Positions 7,423 through 16,246 of a stretch of DNA of 64,000 nt are shown here, piece by piece. The position numbers and the translations under genes were made by a program. The stretch is from positions 248,001 to 312,000 of the forward strand of contig NZ_LIVV01000004.1 in assembly GCF_001905825.1 (NCBI RefSeq), written 5' to 3'. The notes under the pieces are model-generated. The model ran no database searches. It saw nothing but the letters and a program-made list of their open reading frames with translations, and was not told where the DNA came from. Each line of letters opens with the position of its first letter. Positions within the stretch are counted from its first letter, which is position 1. The stretch comes from Streptomyces sp. CB02009. GTDB taxonomy: Bacteria > Actinomycetota > Actinomycetes > Streptomycetales > Streptomycetaceae.

Positions 7423-7761
7423 GTGACAGCAGACGACTCCTTCGGCCGTCTCGACGACGACGACTACCCCGCCTACACGATGGGCCGGGCCGCCGAGATG
7501 GTCGGCACCACCCAGGGATTCCTGCGCGCCCTCGGTGAAGCACGCCTCATCACTCCGCTGCGCTCCGGCGGCGGCCACCGCCGCTACTCCCGCTACCAGC
7601 TGCGCATCGCCGCCCGCGCCCGGGAGCTGGTCGACCAGGGCACCCCCATCGAGGCCGCCTGCCGCATCATCATCCTCGAAGACCAGCTCGAAGAAGCCCA
7701 GCGCATCAACGCCGAGTACCGCCGCGCCGCCGAATCATCTCCCCCGCCGGCCTCGGAATGA
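7423..7761 (+). CDS. Small MerR-like helix-turn-helix regulator
   Basis: A 112-residue protein. GTG at 7423 is preferred over GTG at 7417 because GAGAGG ends 5 nt upstream of it. The MerR DNA-binding pattern is clear: YTMGRAAEMVGTTQGFLRALGEARLI (helix-turn-helix), then RSGGGHRRYSRYQLR (wing). The C-terminal helix (residues ~70-105) is probably for dimerisation. There is no sensor domain, so like BldC-type proteins it may act without a ligand. It sits behind the long leader at 6850-7396 and is separated from the cold-shock genes by a terminator, yet the arrangement suggests the same stress programme. Confidence 0.8.
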   Translation: MTADDSFGRLDDDDYPAYTMGRAAEMVGTTQGFLRALGEARLITPLRSGGGHRRYSRYQLRIAARARELVDQGTPIEAACRIIILEDQLEEAQRINAEYRRAAESSPPPASE

Positions 7762-7869
7762 GTCGAGTGGGCCCGTCGATACCGCCGGTGGCGGGAAGGA
7801 TCTCGGCTGCCTGAGTGACGTCGTCGTGCGGCGACGTCCAGTCGGCCGTCCTCCCGCCGGTCCCCCAGC

Positions 7870-8826
7870 GTGCGCCGGGCCTCGTCGAGCGCCGTACCGG
7901 CGACCGCGTCCCTGTGTGGCACGCCCGGCCGTCGAGGCGCATCCTGGTGGCGAGATCGCCGGTGGCGGGCCGAGGCCCTCTACGCCATGGGGGCACCCGC
8001 CCGCTCCGAGACGGACGTCGAGACGAGCTTCGGCTCCACCCACGTCTACCGGTACGGCCCCTCGGACCCCGCCGCCGAGTCCCGGACCCCGATCGTCCTG
8101 ATCCACGGCGCCGGCTACAGCTCGGCGATGTGGTACCCCGACACCCCCGGGCTCAGCCTCGACCGCCCCGTCTACGCCTTCGACACCCCCGGCGACGCCA
8201 ACCGCAGCGTCCATCGCGAACCGATGTGGCAACCCGAGCGCGCAGCCCAATGGATGGACGAGGCCCTCGACGCCCTCGGCCTCGACCGGGTCCACCTCGT
8301 CGGCTCGTCCTACGGCGGCTGGCTCGTACTCAACCAGGCCCACCGGCAGCCCGGACGGCTCGCCTCGGTCACCGCCCTCGACCCCGGCGGCCTGGAGAAG
8401 GTCGGCCTGCGCTTCTTCGCCTGGGTCTTCGTGAGCCTGTTCGCGACGCTCGCCCCCGAGGCGCTGCGCCCCCGGCTCGCCAAGTGGCTGGACCAGCCGG
8501 TCATCGCCGTCCCCGAGATGCGCAAGTGGATCCAGCTCGGCGCCCGCGCGTACCGGATCCGCCGTCCCGCACCGCTGCCGCTGGCCGAGGACGCGCTGCG
8601 GTCCATCCGGACCCCGCTCTACGTCATCATGGGCAAGCACAGCCTGCTCGTGCACCCCAAGCGGCAGCTGGAACGCGTTCCGCGCCTCGTCCCCGGAGCC
8701 CGCGCCGAGATCATCACCGCGACGGGGCACGGCCCGCAGATCGACCACCCCGATGTCGTCAACGCCCGGATGCTGTCCTTCATGAAGGACGTCGACTCCC
8801 TCGACCCCGCCGCGGCCGGCGCATAG
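7870..8826 (+). CDS. Alpha/beta hydrolase
   Basis: Up to 318 residues in this frame; the true start is uncertain. Residues before SETDVETSFG look weak, and an in-frame ATG at 7987 would give 279 residues. The fold is clear: oxyanion-region IHGAGYSSAMW, nucleophile elbow GSSYGGW, and catalytic histidine in TGHGPQIDHP. Substrate unknown; such proteins are esterases, lipases or hydrolases of acyl metabolites. It stands alone between the MerR-like gene and a membrane protein. The 108 nt upstream (7762-7869) carry no clear promoter. Confidence 0.8.
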   Translation: MRRASSSAVPATASLCGTPGRRGASWWRDRRWRAEALYAMGAPARSETDVETSFGSTHVYRYGPSDPAAESRTPIVLIHGAGYSSAMWYPDTPGLSLDRPVYAFDTPGDANRSVHREPMWQPERAAQWMDEALDALGLDRVHLVGSSYGGWLVLNQAHRQPGRLASVTALDPGGLEKVGLRFFAWVFVSLFATLAPEALRPRLAKWLDQPVIAVPEMRKWIQLGARAYRIRRPAPLPLAEDALRSIRTPLYVIMGKHSLLVHPKRQLERVPRLVPGARAEIITATGHGPQIDHPDVVNARMLSFMKDVDSLDPAAAGA

Positions 8827-8904
8827 GGACGCGAAACGGCTCTACCGCGGGCTGACGCCCGGCCCTCATACTGAGGCACTGGTTTCCGGGTGGGGGAGGC
8901 TTGG

Positions 8905-9720
8905 GTGTCGTCGGAGCGTGGTGTCGTACAGGTCCCGCACGCGTTACGTGTCACAGCGCGGGAGCACGGGCTGGGGGCACGCAAGGGGCTCGTGCGGAAC
9001 GAGCCGAAGCGGTTTCCGTGGGGTGCGGTGCTGCCCGTGGGCGTGCTCGGGGTGTTCCTGGGGTGGCTGGCCGTGTCGTACGCGATCGAGGACCAACGGG
9101 AGCAGGGCGCCTGGTACTTCTCGCTTCCGCTGCTCGTTCTCGCGGCGATCCCGCTGGGGTTCGTCGGGTTCTTCCTCTCCGCCTGGCTGTTCCGGCCCCG
9201 GCCGCCCCAGATCTGGGTGGCCTGGTACGAGCACGGCGTCCTCCGGCACACCGACCGCGGGGAGACGGAGGCGTACACCTGGGACGAGATCGCCACTGTC
9301 ACCCTGCAGGACATCAGGGTGACCAACGGGATCACCGGGGCCGGCACGCACCGGCTGACCATCGAAACCGCGCACGGTGCCGAGATCGTCGTGGGCGACG
9401 AGTTCGACGGGATCGTGCCCTTCGCCGAGGGCCTCGGCGACGCGTTCAGCCGTGCGCGGGTGCCGCGGGACGCCGCCCGGCTGGAAGCCGGTGAACGGAT
9501 CGGCTTCGGCGTGGTCGGCATCGACCTCGCCGGCATCACACAGGGCGGCCGCCGCATCGGGTGGCAGGAGGTGGAACGGGTCGACGTGCGGCAGGGCGTC
9601 GTCGAGATCCGCCGTCGCGGCGACCGCACGCCGTGGACGACGCTCCCGGCCCCCGGCTTCCCCAACCTGGCCGTCTTCCTGACCCTCGCCGACGCCCTGC
9701 TGCGGCAGTACGAAGCCTGA
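8905..9720 (+). CDS. Membrane protein of unknown function with a TTA codon
   Basis: A 271-residue protein; GTG at 8905 is chosen because GGGGGAGG ends 5 nt before it (an in-frame GTG at 8890 is the alternative). Two transmembrane helices lie near residues 48-67 (AVLPVGVLGVFLGWLAV) and 77-100 (LLVLAAIPLGFVGFFL). The C-terminal half looks like a cytoplasmic beta-rich domain with two similar repeats (YTWDEIATVTLQ and IGWQEVERVDVRQ), as in bacterial PH-like proteins. Codon 14 (8944-8946) is TTA, which in Streptomyces needs the bldA tRNA, so translation may depend on developmental stage. Confidence 0.75.
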   Translation: MSSERGVVQVPHALRVTAREHGLGARKGLVRNEPKRFPWGAVLPVGVLGVFLGWLAVSYAIEDQREQGAWYFSLPLLVLAAIPLGFVGFFLSAWLFRPRPPQIWVAWYEHGVLRHTDRGETEAYTWDEIATVTLQDIRVTNGITGAGTHRLTIETAHGAEIVVGDEFDGIVPFAEGLGDAFSRARVPRDAARLEAGERIGFGVVGIDLAGITQGGRRIGWQEVERVDVRQGVVEIRRRGDRTPWTTLPAPGFPNLAVFLTLADALLRQYEA

Positions 9721-9754
9721 GGCGCGTGCGTCCGTCCGCCGTCCGCCGTCCGCG

Positions 9755-10546
9755 TTACGGCGCCACCGGGACGGAGGCCCACCAGGTCGAGGGCGCCGCG
9801 ACCGTGTACCCCAGGGACTCGTACAGCGGCCTGCCCAGCTTCGAGGCGGTGAGGGTGACCGGCACCTCCGCCAGGTGGGCGAGGGCGCCGAGCATGACGG
9901 CCCGCCCCACGCCGCGCGACCGGAAGGCGGGCGACGTACCGACCCAGTAGTGGCTGCCGATGCCGTCGTCCAGGACGCTGACGCCGGCTCCCGCGGGCAC
10001 GCCGTCGCACAGGGCGACGAACACGTCCACGCCCGGCTGCTCGATCAGCGCCTCGGGGAACAGCTCGCCGGGGCGGTGGGGCGCGAACCCGTCCAGCTCG
10101 AAGCCCTCGATCACGATCCGCTCGGCCGCCTGGAGGTCCTCGGGCCGCCGCACCCGGATCACCTCCAGGGCCGGCCGGCCGACGGGCCCGGGCGGGCGCA
10201 GCATGACCGGCATCTGCCAGTTCCGCATGCCCAGGTGGCTCAGGTCGGTCGAGCTGAACGGATCCTCCACGTTCACCGGGCCCTTCGCCCCGCGGACCAG
10301 CGCGGCCACCTCGGCCAGTTCGGCCGGGTCGAGGTCGGGTTCCTGGATGAGGACCCGCAGGCCGGCCCGCTCGTCGCCGTCGACCGCGACGAATCCGCGG
10401 CGTCGGACGACCTCGTGCCCCCGGCACCGGCCGGTCGCGGTCCACAGGGCAGCGGAGTTACGGGCCTGACGCGTCGGCGCGTCGGCCGGGGACGGGGACG
10501 GGGACACGGGGGCGGGTCGGTCCTGGGACGTCGGTCTGGGTGTCAT
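9755..10546 (-). CDS. GNAT-family N-acetyltransferase
   Basis: 263 residues from an ATG at 10546 (MTPRPTSQDRP); the frame stays open to 10588 but the extra 14 residues look non-coding. The GNAT core is in the C-terminal half: acetyl-CoA loop SPAFRSRGVGRAVMLGAL (motif A, R-x-x-G-x-G/A pattern) and the C-terminal LYESLGYTV motif. The N-terminal half may be a degenerate GNAT-like domain. It transfers an acetyl group from acetyl-CoA to an unknown amine. Transcribed alone, opposite to the neighbouring sigma factor gene. Confidence 0.8.
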   Translation of the reverse strand: MTPRPTSQDRPAPVSPSPSPADAPTRQARNSAALWTATGRCRGHEVVRRRGFVAVDGDERAGLRVLIQEPDLDPAELAEVAALVRGAKGPVNVEDPFSSTDLSHLGMRNWQMPVMLRPPGPVGRPALEVIRVRRPEDLQAAERIVIEGFELDGFAPHRPGELFPEALIEQPGVDVFVALCDGVPAGAGVSVLDDGIGSHYWVGTSPAFRSRGVGRAVMLGALAHLAEVPVTLTASKLGRPLYESLGYTVAAPSTWWASVPVAP

Positions 10547-10732
10547 GACGCCTACGGTAGTGCGCAGTTGACCCCGCGTCCGGGCCACTTACGGGCGGTC
10601 CGACTGGGTCGCTTTCCGCCCTCCGCGCGCCTTCCACACTCGGTCCCGTCCGCCGGGCCGCCTTCCGCGATCGATCCCGGGCCCGCGCCCTCCGCCTGCC
10701 GCTCCGCCCCCAGGGCGCCTAGGATCGCGGGC

Positions 10733-11677
10733 ATGGCGCTGATCATGAGTGACGTGGACCGGTTCGAGGCCGCCAGGCCCCGGCTCGAGGCCATCGCCTA
10801 CCGGCTGCTCGGCTCGTCGAGCGAGGCGGAGGACGCCGTGCAGGAGACGTACCTGCGCTGGCAGGCGGCCGACGCCGGGAGGATCGAGGTACCCGAGGCC
10901 TGGCTGACCAAGGTCCTCACCAACCTCTGCCTCAACCAGCTGACTTCGGCACGCGCCCGGCGCGAGACGTACGTGGGGCGCTGGCTTCCCGAGCCGCTGC
11001 TCACCGGGGACCCGATGCTCGGCCCCGCCGACACCGCGGAGCAGCGCGAGTCGGTGTCGTACGCCGTCCTCGTCCTCCTGGAGCGCCTGTCCCCCAACGA
11101 GCGCGCGGTGTACGTGCTGCGGGAGGCCTTCGCGTACGCGCACCGGGAGATCGCCGAGATCCTGGACATCACCGAGACCTCCAGCCAGCAGATCTACCAC
11201 CGCGCCAAGAAGCACGTCGCGGACGGCAGGGCCCGTACCGAGATCGACGAGGCCGCCGCCCGGCGGATCGTCGAGGAGTTCCTGGCCGCGGCGACCAGCG
11301 GCCGTACCGAACCCCTCATCCGCCTGCTCACCGAGGACGCCATCTCGGTCGGCGACGGCGGCGGCAAGGTCCCGGCCCGCGCGAAGGCGTTCGAGGGCGC
11401 GCTCGCGGTCGCCACGTTCATGCGCGGCCTGTTCAAGCCCAGCAAGGCCAAGCGGAACCTCGTCGGCGGCACCGCCGAGATCTACGCCGCCACCGCCAAC
11501 GGCGGGCCCGCCATCGTGGCCGTCGTCGACGGCCGCGTCATCGGCATCACCTGCCTGGAGGTCGGCCCGGAGGGCATCGTGGCGCTCCGCAACCAGGTCA
11601 ACCCCGACAAGCTCGTCCGCGCGACCGAGCTGTGGGCCGCCACCGACCACGGAGCGGGTCCTCTGCACCTCCTCTGA
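10733..11677 (+). CDS. ECF sigma factor with SnoaL-like C-terminal domain (SigJ/ECF41 type)
   Basis: A 314-residue sigma factor. Region 2 (LEAIAYRLLGSSSEAEDAVQETYLRW, residues ~20-45) and region 4 (LERLSPNERAVYVLREAFAYAHREIAEIL, ~115-145) are followed by a ~130-residue SnoaL-like domain. ECF41-type factors use this tail to regulate their own activity in place of an anti-sigma factor, and their genes commonly sit next to an oxidoreductase, as here. A -10 hexamer TAGGAT (10720-10725) ends 7 nt before the ATG, so the mRNA is probably leaderless. Confidence 0.9.
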   Translation: MALIMSDVDRFEAARPRLEAIAYRLLGSSSEAEDAVQETYLRWQAADAGRIEVPEAWLTKVLTNLCLNQLTSARARRETYVGRWLPEPLLTGDPMLGPADTAEQRESVSYAVLVLLERLSPNERAVYVLREAFAYAHREIAEILDITETSSQQIYHRAKKHVADGRARTEIDEAAARRIVEEFLAAATSGRTEPLIRLLTEDAISVGDGGGKVPARAKAFEGALAVATFMRGLFKPSKAKRNLVGGTAEIYAATANGGPAIVAVVDGRVIGITCLEVGPEGIVALRNQVNPDKLVRATELWAATDHGAGPLHLL

Positions 11678-11713
11678 CCCTCACAAAGGCGATCTGACAC
11701 CCACCGGGCAGAG

Positions 11714-11729
11714 TGTGACTCAGGTCACA
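11714..11729. promoter_or_regulatory. Crp-type palindrome upstream of the FAD oxidoreductase
   Basis: TGTGACTCAGGTCACA is a perfect inverted repeat (TGTGAC/GTCACA, 4-nt spacer). It fits the TGTGA-N6-TCACA Crp pattern and the GTG-N6-GNCAC form described for Streptomyces Crp. It lies 92 nt before the oxidoreductase ATG at 11821. Confidence 0.6.
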
Positions 11730-11820
11730 TTCAGATCCTGTCAGGGAACGTGTCGCTGTCCGGTTCAAGGTGCGAAACCACGCCGGACAGCGGCGGACCC
11801 GCCCAGACAGGAGCACGGAC

Positions 11821-13023
11821 ATGGAGCACCGCATCGTCGTCCTCGGAGCCGGCTACACCGGTGCCGCCGCCGCCGGCCGCATCGCCAAGCGGCTGCACCG
11901 CGAGGGCGTCACCATCACCCTCGTCACCGCCGAACCCGACTTCGTCGAACGCGTCCGCCTGCACCAGCTCGCGGCCGGCCAGGACCTCAAGCCCCGGCCG
12001 TTCGACGAGATGTTCGCCGGCACGGGCGTGGAACTGAAGCTCGCGAAGGTCACCGCCGTGGACGTGGACCGCAAGACGGTGGCGGTCGCCGCCGCGACCG
12101 GCTCCGGGCGGGAGGAGCTGGCGTACGACACCCTCGTCTACGCCCTCGGGAGCGGCTGGAACGACGGCGGCGTCCCCGGCACCGCCGCGCACGCCCACGA
12201 GATCTCCAGCCGCCCCGGCGCCCTCCGCCTCCGGGACCGCCTGGCCGCCCTGGACGCCGGCGGGACGGTCGTCGTGGTCGGCGGCGGCCTGACCGGCCTG
12301 GAGGCCGCCACCGAGATCGCCGAGGCCCGCCCGGACCTCGCCGTCTCCCTGGCCGCCCGCGGCGGCCTCGGCGACTGGCTCTCCGAGAAGGGCCGGACCC
12401 ACCTGCGGAAGGTGGTGGACAAGCTCGGCATCACGGTCCACGAACACGCGGCGGTCGAGGCCGTGGAAGCGGACCGTGTCGTCACCGCCGAGGGCCGGAC
12501 CGTCCCCGCCGACGTCACCGTCTGGACCACCGGGTTCGCCGTCCACCCGATCGCCGGTGCCACCACCCTGGAGCTCGCCGACGACGGCCGGATCGTGGTC
12601 GACGGCACGATGCGCTCGGTCTCCCACCCGGACGTGTACGCCGTGGGCGACGCGGCGATGGCGCTCGGCCCCGGGGACAAGCCGCTGCGCATGTCCTGCG
12701 CCTCGGGCGTCCCCATGGCCTGGCAGGCCGCCGACGCGATCGCCGCCCGGCTCGCCGGCACCAAGGTCCCCCACATCTCCATCCGCTACGCCCAGCAGTG
12801 CGTCTCCCTCGGCCGCGGCGAGGCCCTGATCCAGTTCGTCACCGCCGACGACCGGGCGGTCGACAAGGCCTTGACCGGCCGCATGGCCGCCCGCTACAAG
12901 GAGCTGATCTGCAAGGCCGCGGCCTGGGGCGTCGCCAACCCGACCCTGGGCATGCCGTCCCGGCGCCACCGGGTCGTCGGGCAGGAGGCCCGGAACCCCG
13001 CGCCGGTCGAGGCAGCGGCCTGA
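11821..13023 (+). CDS. FAD-dependent NAD(P)H oxidoreductase (NDH-2 like)
   Basis: 400 residues starting MEHRIVVLGAGYTG; AGGAG lies about 8 nt upstream. Two Rossmann motifs are present: GAGYTGAAAAG (residues 8-18, FAD) and VVVVGGGLTGLEAA (~145-158, NAD(P)H). The FAD-closing motif PDVYAVGDAA is intact. No C-terminal membrane helix is obvious, so it may be peripheral or soluble. It lies 143 nt downstream of the ECF41-type sigma factor, the classic partner arrangement, and is the likely sigma target. A Crp-type palindrome lies between them. Confidence 0.88.
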   Translation: MEHRIVVLGAGYTGAAAAGRIAKRLHREGVTITLVTAEPDFVERVRLHQLAAGQDLKPRPFDEMFAGTGVELKLAKVTAVDVDRKTVAVAAATGSGREELAYDTLVYALGSGWNDGGVPGTAAHAHEISSRPGALRLRDRLAALDAGGTVVVVGGGLTGLEAATEIAEARPDLAVSLAARGGLGDWLSEKGRTHLRKVVDKLGITVHEHAAVEAVEADRVVTAEGRTVPADVTVWTTGFAVHPIAGATTLELADDGRIVVDGTMRSVSHPDVYAVGDAAMALGPGDKPLRMSCASGVPMAWQAADAIAARLAGTKVPHISIRYAQQCVSLGRGEALIQFVTADDRAVDKALTGRMAARYKELICKAAAWGVANPTLGMPSRRHRVVGQEARNPAPVEAAA

Positions 13024-13123
13024 CCGCGCCGCCGAAGGTCTCGGAAACTCGAAGCCAGGTCGGCCCAGCAGGCCCCGCAGGCCTTGAAGGTGCATGTGTC
13101 CCAAGCCGTCGTGCCGCCGGTCG

Positions 13124-14182
13124 TCACCGCGAGAGCGAGGACGGCGGCGGCGACGGGGACGGCGACGGGGACGGCGACGGGGACGGCGACGGCGACGGGG
13201 GACAGACGGCGGTGTAGGTCCGGGCGAGCGCGTGGACCGTGTCCGCCATCGCCCGGCGCAGCTCCTCCGGCGCGACGACCTCCACGTCCGTGCCGAGCCT
13301 CAGCAGCTCCCCGCAGGCGTGCCCGGTGCTCTCGGTCGGTATGACGGCCTCGATCCAGCCGTCACCGCCCGCCACCTCGGTCACGGTGGCCTCGCAGGCT
13401 CTCGCCACCTCGGGCGGAACGTTGTCGGCCAGCCGCTCCCGCCCCCGCGGCGACAGCCGGATCGTGGCGGTGCCCGTGAAGCGACGCACATCGAAGTCGT
13501 CGAGGTACGAAGCCCAGTACTCCTCCAGGACGAAGTCCTCCGGCCGTTCGAATCGTTCGTCCCTCACCACCGTGTCCAGGATGCGGGCGATCCGAAAGGT
13601 GGCGGTCCTGCCGTCCACCCCTGCCACCAGGTACCAGGCGCCCGACTTGAGGACCAGGCCGTACGGGTGCAGCAGCCGCCGCACCTCCCGCGGTTCGCGC
13701 CAGCGGCGGTACCGCACGTCCACCGTCCGCCGGGCGAACACCGCGTCCACGAGCAGCGGCAGACACGGAGTCTCCTCGGCCTCCCGGTACCAGCCGGGAG
13801 CGTCCAGGTGGAACACCGCGTCGGCCCGCGTCGCCTCCTCCCGCAGGGCGGCCGGCAGTGCCGCCAGCAACTTCAGCCTCGCCGCCGCCACTTCCTCCGC
13901 GAGCCCCAGGTCGGCGGCGGGAGCGGGCAGCCCGGCGAGGAACAGCACCCTGGCCTCACTCTCGCTCAGTCCGGTGAGGTGGGTGCGGTAGCCGTCGAGC
14001 AGCCGATAGCCGCCGGAACGGCCCTGCTCGGCGTAGACCGGTACTCCGGAGGCCTGCAGGCGGTCGAGATCGCGGTACGCGGTCCGTACGGAGACCCCCA
14101 GCTCGGCGGCGAGACGCCGGGCCGACATCCGGCCCCGGGTCTGGAGCAGCAGCATCATCGACAGCAACCGGTCCGCGGGCAT
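13124..14182 (-). CDS. WYL-domain transcriptional regulator
   Basis: 352 residues from ATG at 14182 (MPADRLLSMMLLLQTRG); upstream in-frame sequence to 14305 is unlikely to be coding. An N-terminal HTH_11 domain (MSARRLAAELGVSVRTAYRDLDRLQ, residues ~20-45) precedes a WYL domain (~135-215, motif region SGAWYLVAGVDG) and a WCX-type C-terminal domain. WYL regulators sense nucleic-acid or small ligands. The protein ends in an odd Ser-Pro repeat encoded by a 12-nt tandem repeat at 13138-13201. It is divergent from the NIPSNAP gene, its probable target. Confidence 0.9.
   Translation of the reverse strand: MPADRLLSMMLLLQTRGRMSARRLAAELGVSVRTAYRDLDRLQASGVPVYAEQGRSGGYRLLDGYRTHLTGLSESEARVLFLAGLPAPAADLGLAEEVAAARLKLLAALPAALREEATRADAVFHLDAPGWYREAEETPCLPLLVDAVFARRTVDVRYRRWREPREVRRLLHPYGLVLKSGAWYLVAGVDGRTATFRIARILDTVVRDERFERPEDFVLEEYWASYLDDFDVRRFTGTATIRLSPRGRERLADNVPPEVARACEATVTEVAGGDGWIEAVIPTESTGHACGELLRLGTDVEVVAPEELRRAMADTVHALARTYTAVCPPSPSPSPSPSPSPSPSPPPSSLSR
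13138..13201. repeat. 12-nt tandem repeat inside the WYL regulator 3' end
   Basis: About four to five copies of GGCGACGGGGAC in a row. On the minus strand they encode a Ser-Pro dipeptide run at the C-terminus of the WYL regulator. Such repeats change copy number by slippage. Confidence 0.85.
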
Positions 14183-14399
14183 ACGGGAATTCTGCTCCAG
14201 GCACCGAGAACACGGAGACAACGGGAACGCCCGGAGCGCCTGGAACCCCGCGAACACCGGAAACACCGCGAACACCGGCCGCGAAACACTGACAGACAGT
14301 GGCACGCCTCGGCCCTAGCGTCGGCCCGACCCCATCCGGCCCGTCCGGCCCATCCGGCCCATCCGGTCCGGTCGAAGACACCCCACCCAGGAGTCCGTC

Positions 14400-15125
14400 G
14401 TGCCCAACGCCCCCCGCACCGCCCCCGCCCGCCACCCCGCCGTGGTCGAACTGCGCCAGTACACCCTGCTCCCCGGGCGCCGGGACGAGCTCATCGAGCT
14501 GTTCGAGCGGGAGTTCGTCGAGTCCCAGGAGGCGACCGGGATGACCGTCCTCGGCCGGTTCCGGGACCTCGACGATCCCGACCGCTTCGTCTGGCTCCGC
14601 GGCTTCCCCGACATGGAGACCCGGCGTGAGGCCCTCTCCGCCTTCTACGGCGGGCCGGTCTGGGCGGCACACGGCCCCAGGGCCAACGCGACCATGGCCG
14701 ACTCCGACGACGTCCTGCTGCTGCGCCCGCTGCCGGCCGCCACCACTGCACCCGACGTCGCCGCCTCACCCGACCCCTTCGTGGCCGTCGCGCTGTGGCA
14801 CTTCCCGCCGGGAGACGGGGACGGCCCCGCGCTGATCCACGACCGTCTCGCCCCCATCCTGCGGGAGACGGGGCCCGCGCCCCTCGCCGTCCTCGTCACG
14901 GAGACCGCCGCCAACACCTTCCCCCGGCTCCCCGTCCGCACCGGGGAGAACGTGGTCGCCGTCATCACCTCGTACCCGGACGAACTCGCCCACCGCCGTC
15001 ATCTCGCCGCCACGGCGGACCACCCGCGCGTACGGGACGAGATCCGACCGGCCGTCGAGCGGGCGCAGTCGGAGGCCCCGCTCGTCCTCCGTCTGACGCC
15101 CACGGACCGCTCGTGCTCCGCCTGA
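14400..15125 (+). CDS. NIPSNAP-family protein
   Basis: 241 residues from GTG at 14400, with AGGAG 6-7 nt upstream. Residues ~14-110 (VVELRQYTLLPGRRDELIELFE...RFVWLRGFPDMETRREALSAFYGG) are a ferredoxin-like NIPSNAP domain. A second, weaker copy follows at ~125-230 (VAVALWHFPPGDGD...VITSYPDELAHRRHLAA). The family's role in bacteria is unclear. Divergent from the WYL regulator with about 217 nt between, so it is the likely regulated gene. Short GGCCCATCC repeats occupy 14336-14372 in the gap. Confidence 0.82.
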   Translation: MPNAPRTAPARHPAVVELRQYTLLPGRRDELIELFEREFVESQEATGMTVLGRFRDLDDPDRFVWLRGFPDMETRREALSAFYGGPVWAAHGPRANATMADSDDVLLLRPLPAATTAPDVAASPDPFVAVALWHFPPGDGDGPALIHDRLAPILRETGPAPLAVLVTETAANTFPRLPVRTGENVVAVITSYPDELAHRRHLAATADHPRVRDEIRPAVERAQSEAPLVLRLTPTDRSCSA

Positions 15126-15163
15126 GCCCGTCCGCTGAGGGCCGACGTCGCGACCCTTCCGTC

Positions 15164-16096
15164 TCATTCCGTCCAGGGCTGGAGCTTCTCCGGGTTGCGG
15201 ACCGCCCAGATGTGCGTGATCCGGTCGCCCTCGAAGCCGAACGCCGCCACCGTCACGGTCGTACCGCCGCGTCGGGCCACCAGGCCGGGGCGGCCGTTGA
15301 CCGAGCGGACCTCGAGCGTCATGCCGGGTGCCATGTCGCCGATCGCCACGATGTAGCGGGCGATCTCGCCGGCCCCGGTGATCGGGCGGAGGGCCGCGCC
15401 GACCAGGCCGCCGCCGTCGACGACCACCGTGGCGTCCGGGTTGAGCAGGCCGACGAGGGCCGCGATGTCCTGGGCCTCCCATGCCTGCTTGAAGTCCTTG
15501 ATGACGCGGGCCTGGAGACCGGTCGGCGGCTCCGGCTCCCGGGCCGCCCGGACGCGCCGGCGGGCCGACGAGGCCAGCTGCCGGCATGCCGCGGGCGTGC
15601 GGCCGACGATCGTGGCCAGTTCGGTGAACGGGTACCGGAAGACGTCGTGCAGGATGAACGCGACCCGCTCGGCCGGGGTCATGGATTCGAGGACGACGAG
15701 GAAGGCCATGTCGACCGACTCGTCGAGGGCGATCCGGTCGGCCGGGTCGCTCCCGCCGTCGCCAGGACGGCCGTTCAGCCACGCCGTCGTGTCGGGCAGG
15801 GGCTCCGGGATCCACTCCCCCACGTAGCGCTCGCGGCGCGCCCGCGCCGAGCCGAGGACGTCCAGGCAGATCCGGCCGACCACCGTCGTCAGCCAGGCGC
15901 CGGGCGCCCGGACGGCCTCCTGCTGCGGTCCGGACATCGCGTACCAGCGGGCGAAGGCCTCCTGAACGGCGTCCTCCGCCTCCGCGAGGGAGCCGAGCAG
16001 CCGGTAGGCGACATTGATCAACTGCGGGTACTCGCCCTCGGGGTGGGCGGACGCGGGCGTGAGCCCGCTCTCCGGTTCCGTACGACTGCCGCTCAT
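15164..16096 (-). CDS. ECF sigma factor with SnoaL-like C-terminal domain (second copy)
   Basis: 310 residues from ATG at 16096 (MSGSRTEPESG) after AGAGGGGGA. Region 2 is LINVAYRLLGSLAEAEDAVQEAFARW and region 4 is LESMTPAERVAFILHDVFRYPFTELATIVG, both typical of SigJ/ECF41 proteins. The SnoaL-like tail (residues ~190-305) ends IWAVRNPEKLQPW, matching family members. It probably directs RNA polymerase to its own and the divergent promoter. It lies opposite a small membrane protein gene (16247). Only moderate similarity to the sigma factor at 10733 is visible, so this is not a recent duplicate. Confidence 0.9.
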   Translation of the reverse strand: MSGSRTEPESGLTPASAHPEGEYPQLINVAYRLLGSLAEAEDAVQEAFARWYAMSGPQQEAVRAPGAWLTTVVGRICLDVLGSARARRERYVGEWIPEPLPDTTAWLNGRPGDGGSDPADRIALDESVDMAFLVVLESMTPAERVAFILHDVFRYPFTELATIVGRTPAACRQLASSARRRVRAAREPEPPTGLQARVIKDFKQAWEAQDIAALVGLLNPDATVVVDGGGLVGAALRPITGAGEIARYIVAIGDMAPGMTLEVRSVNGRPGLVARRGGTTVTVAAFGFEGDRITHIWAVRNPEKLQPWTE

Positions 16097-16246
16097 GGTG
16101 GTGGTGTCCCCCTCTGTTCGATCCGCGCCCGCCGTGATCGGTGAGACGCGCATCACTCCGTAACCCCGGTACAGCGCCTCACATTCTCGCGGGCTGCGTC
16201 GTCGGACTGTCGAGAGAGCGACCGGCAGCGGAAGGACGGGATCACC

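Noticed and set aside
7706..7996. Minus-strand frame spanning the MerR-hydrolase gap
   Set aside because: A fragment such as DDVTQAAEILPATG looked faintly gene-like, but there is no start signal and it overlaps the two plus-strand genes. At most it is a remnant.
13138..13201. Tandem repeat as a CRISPR array
   Set aside because: The units are contiguous 12-mers without spacers and lie in a coding end. No cas gene is present.
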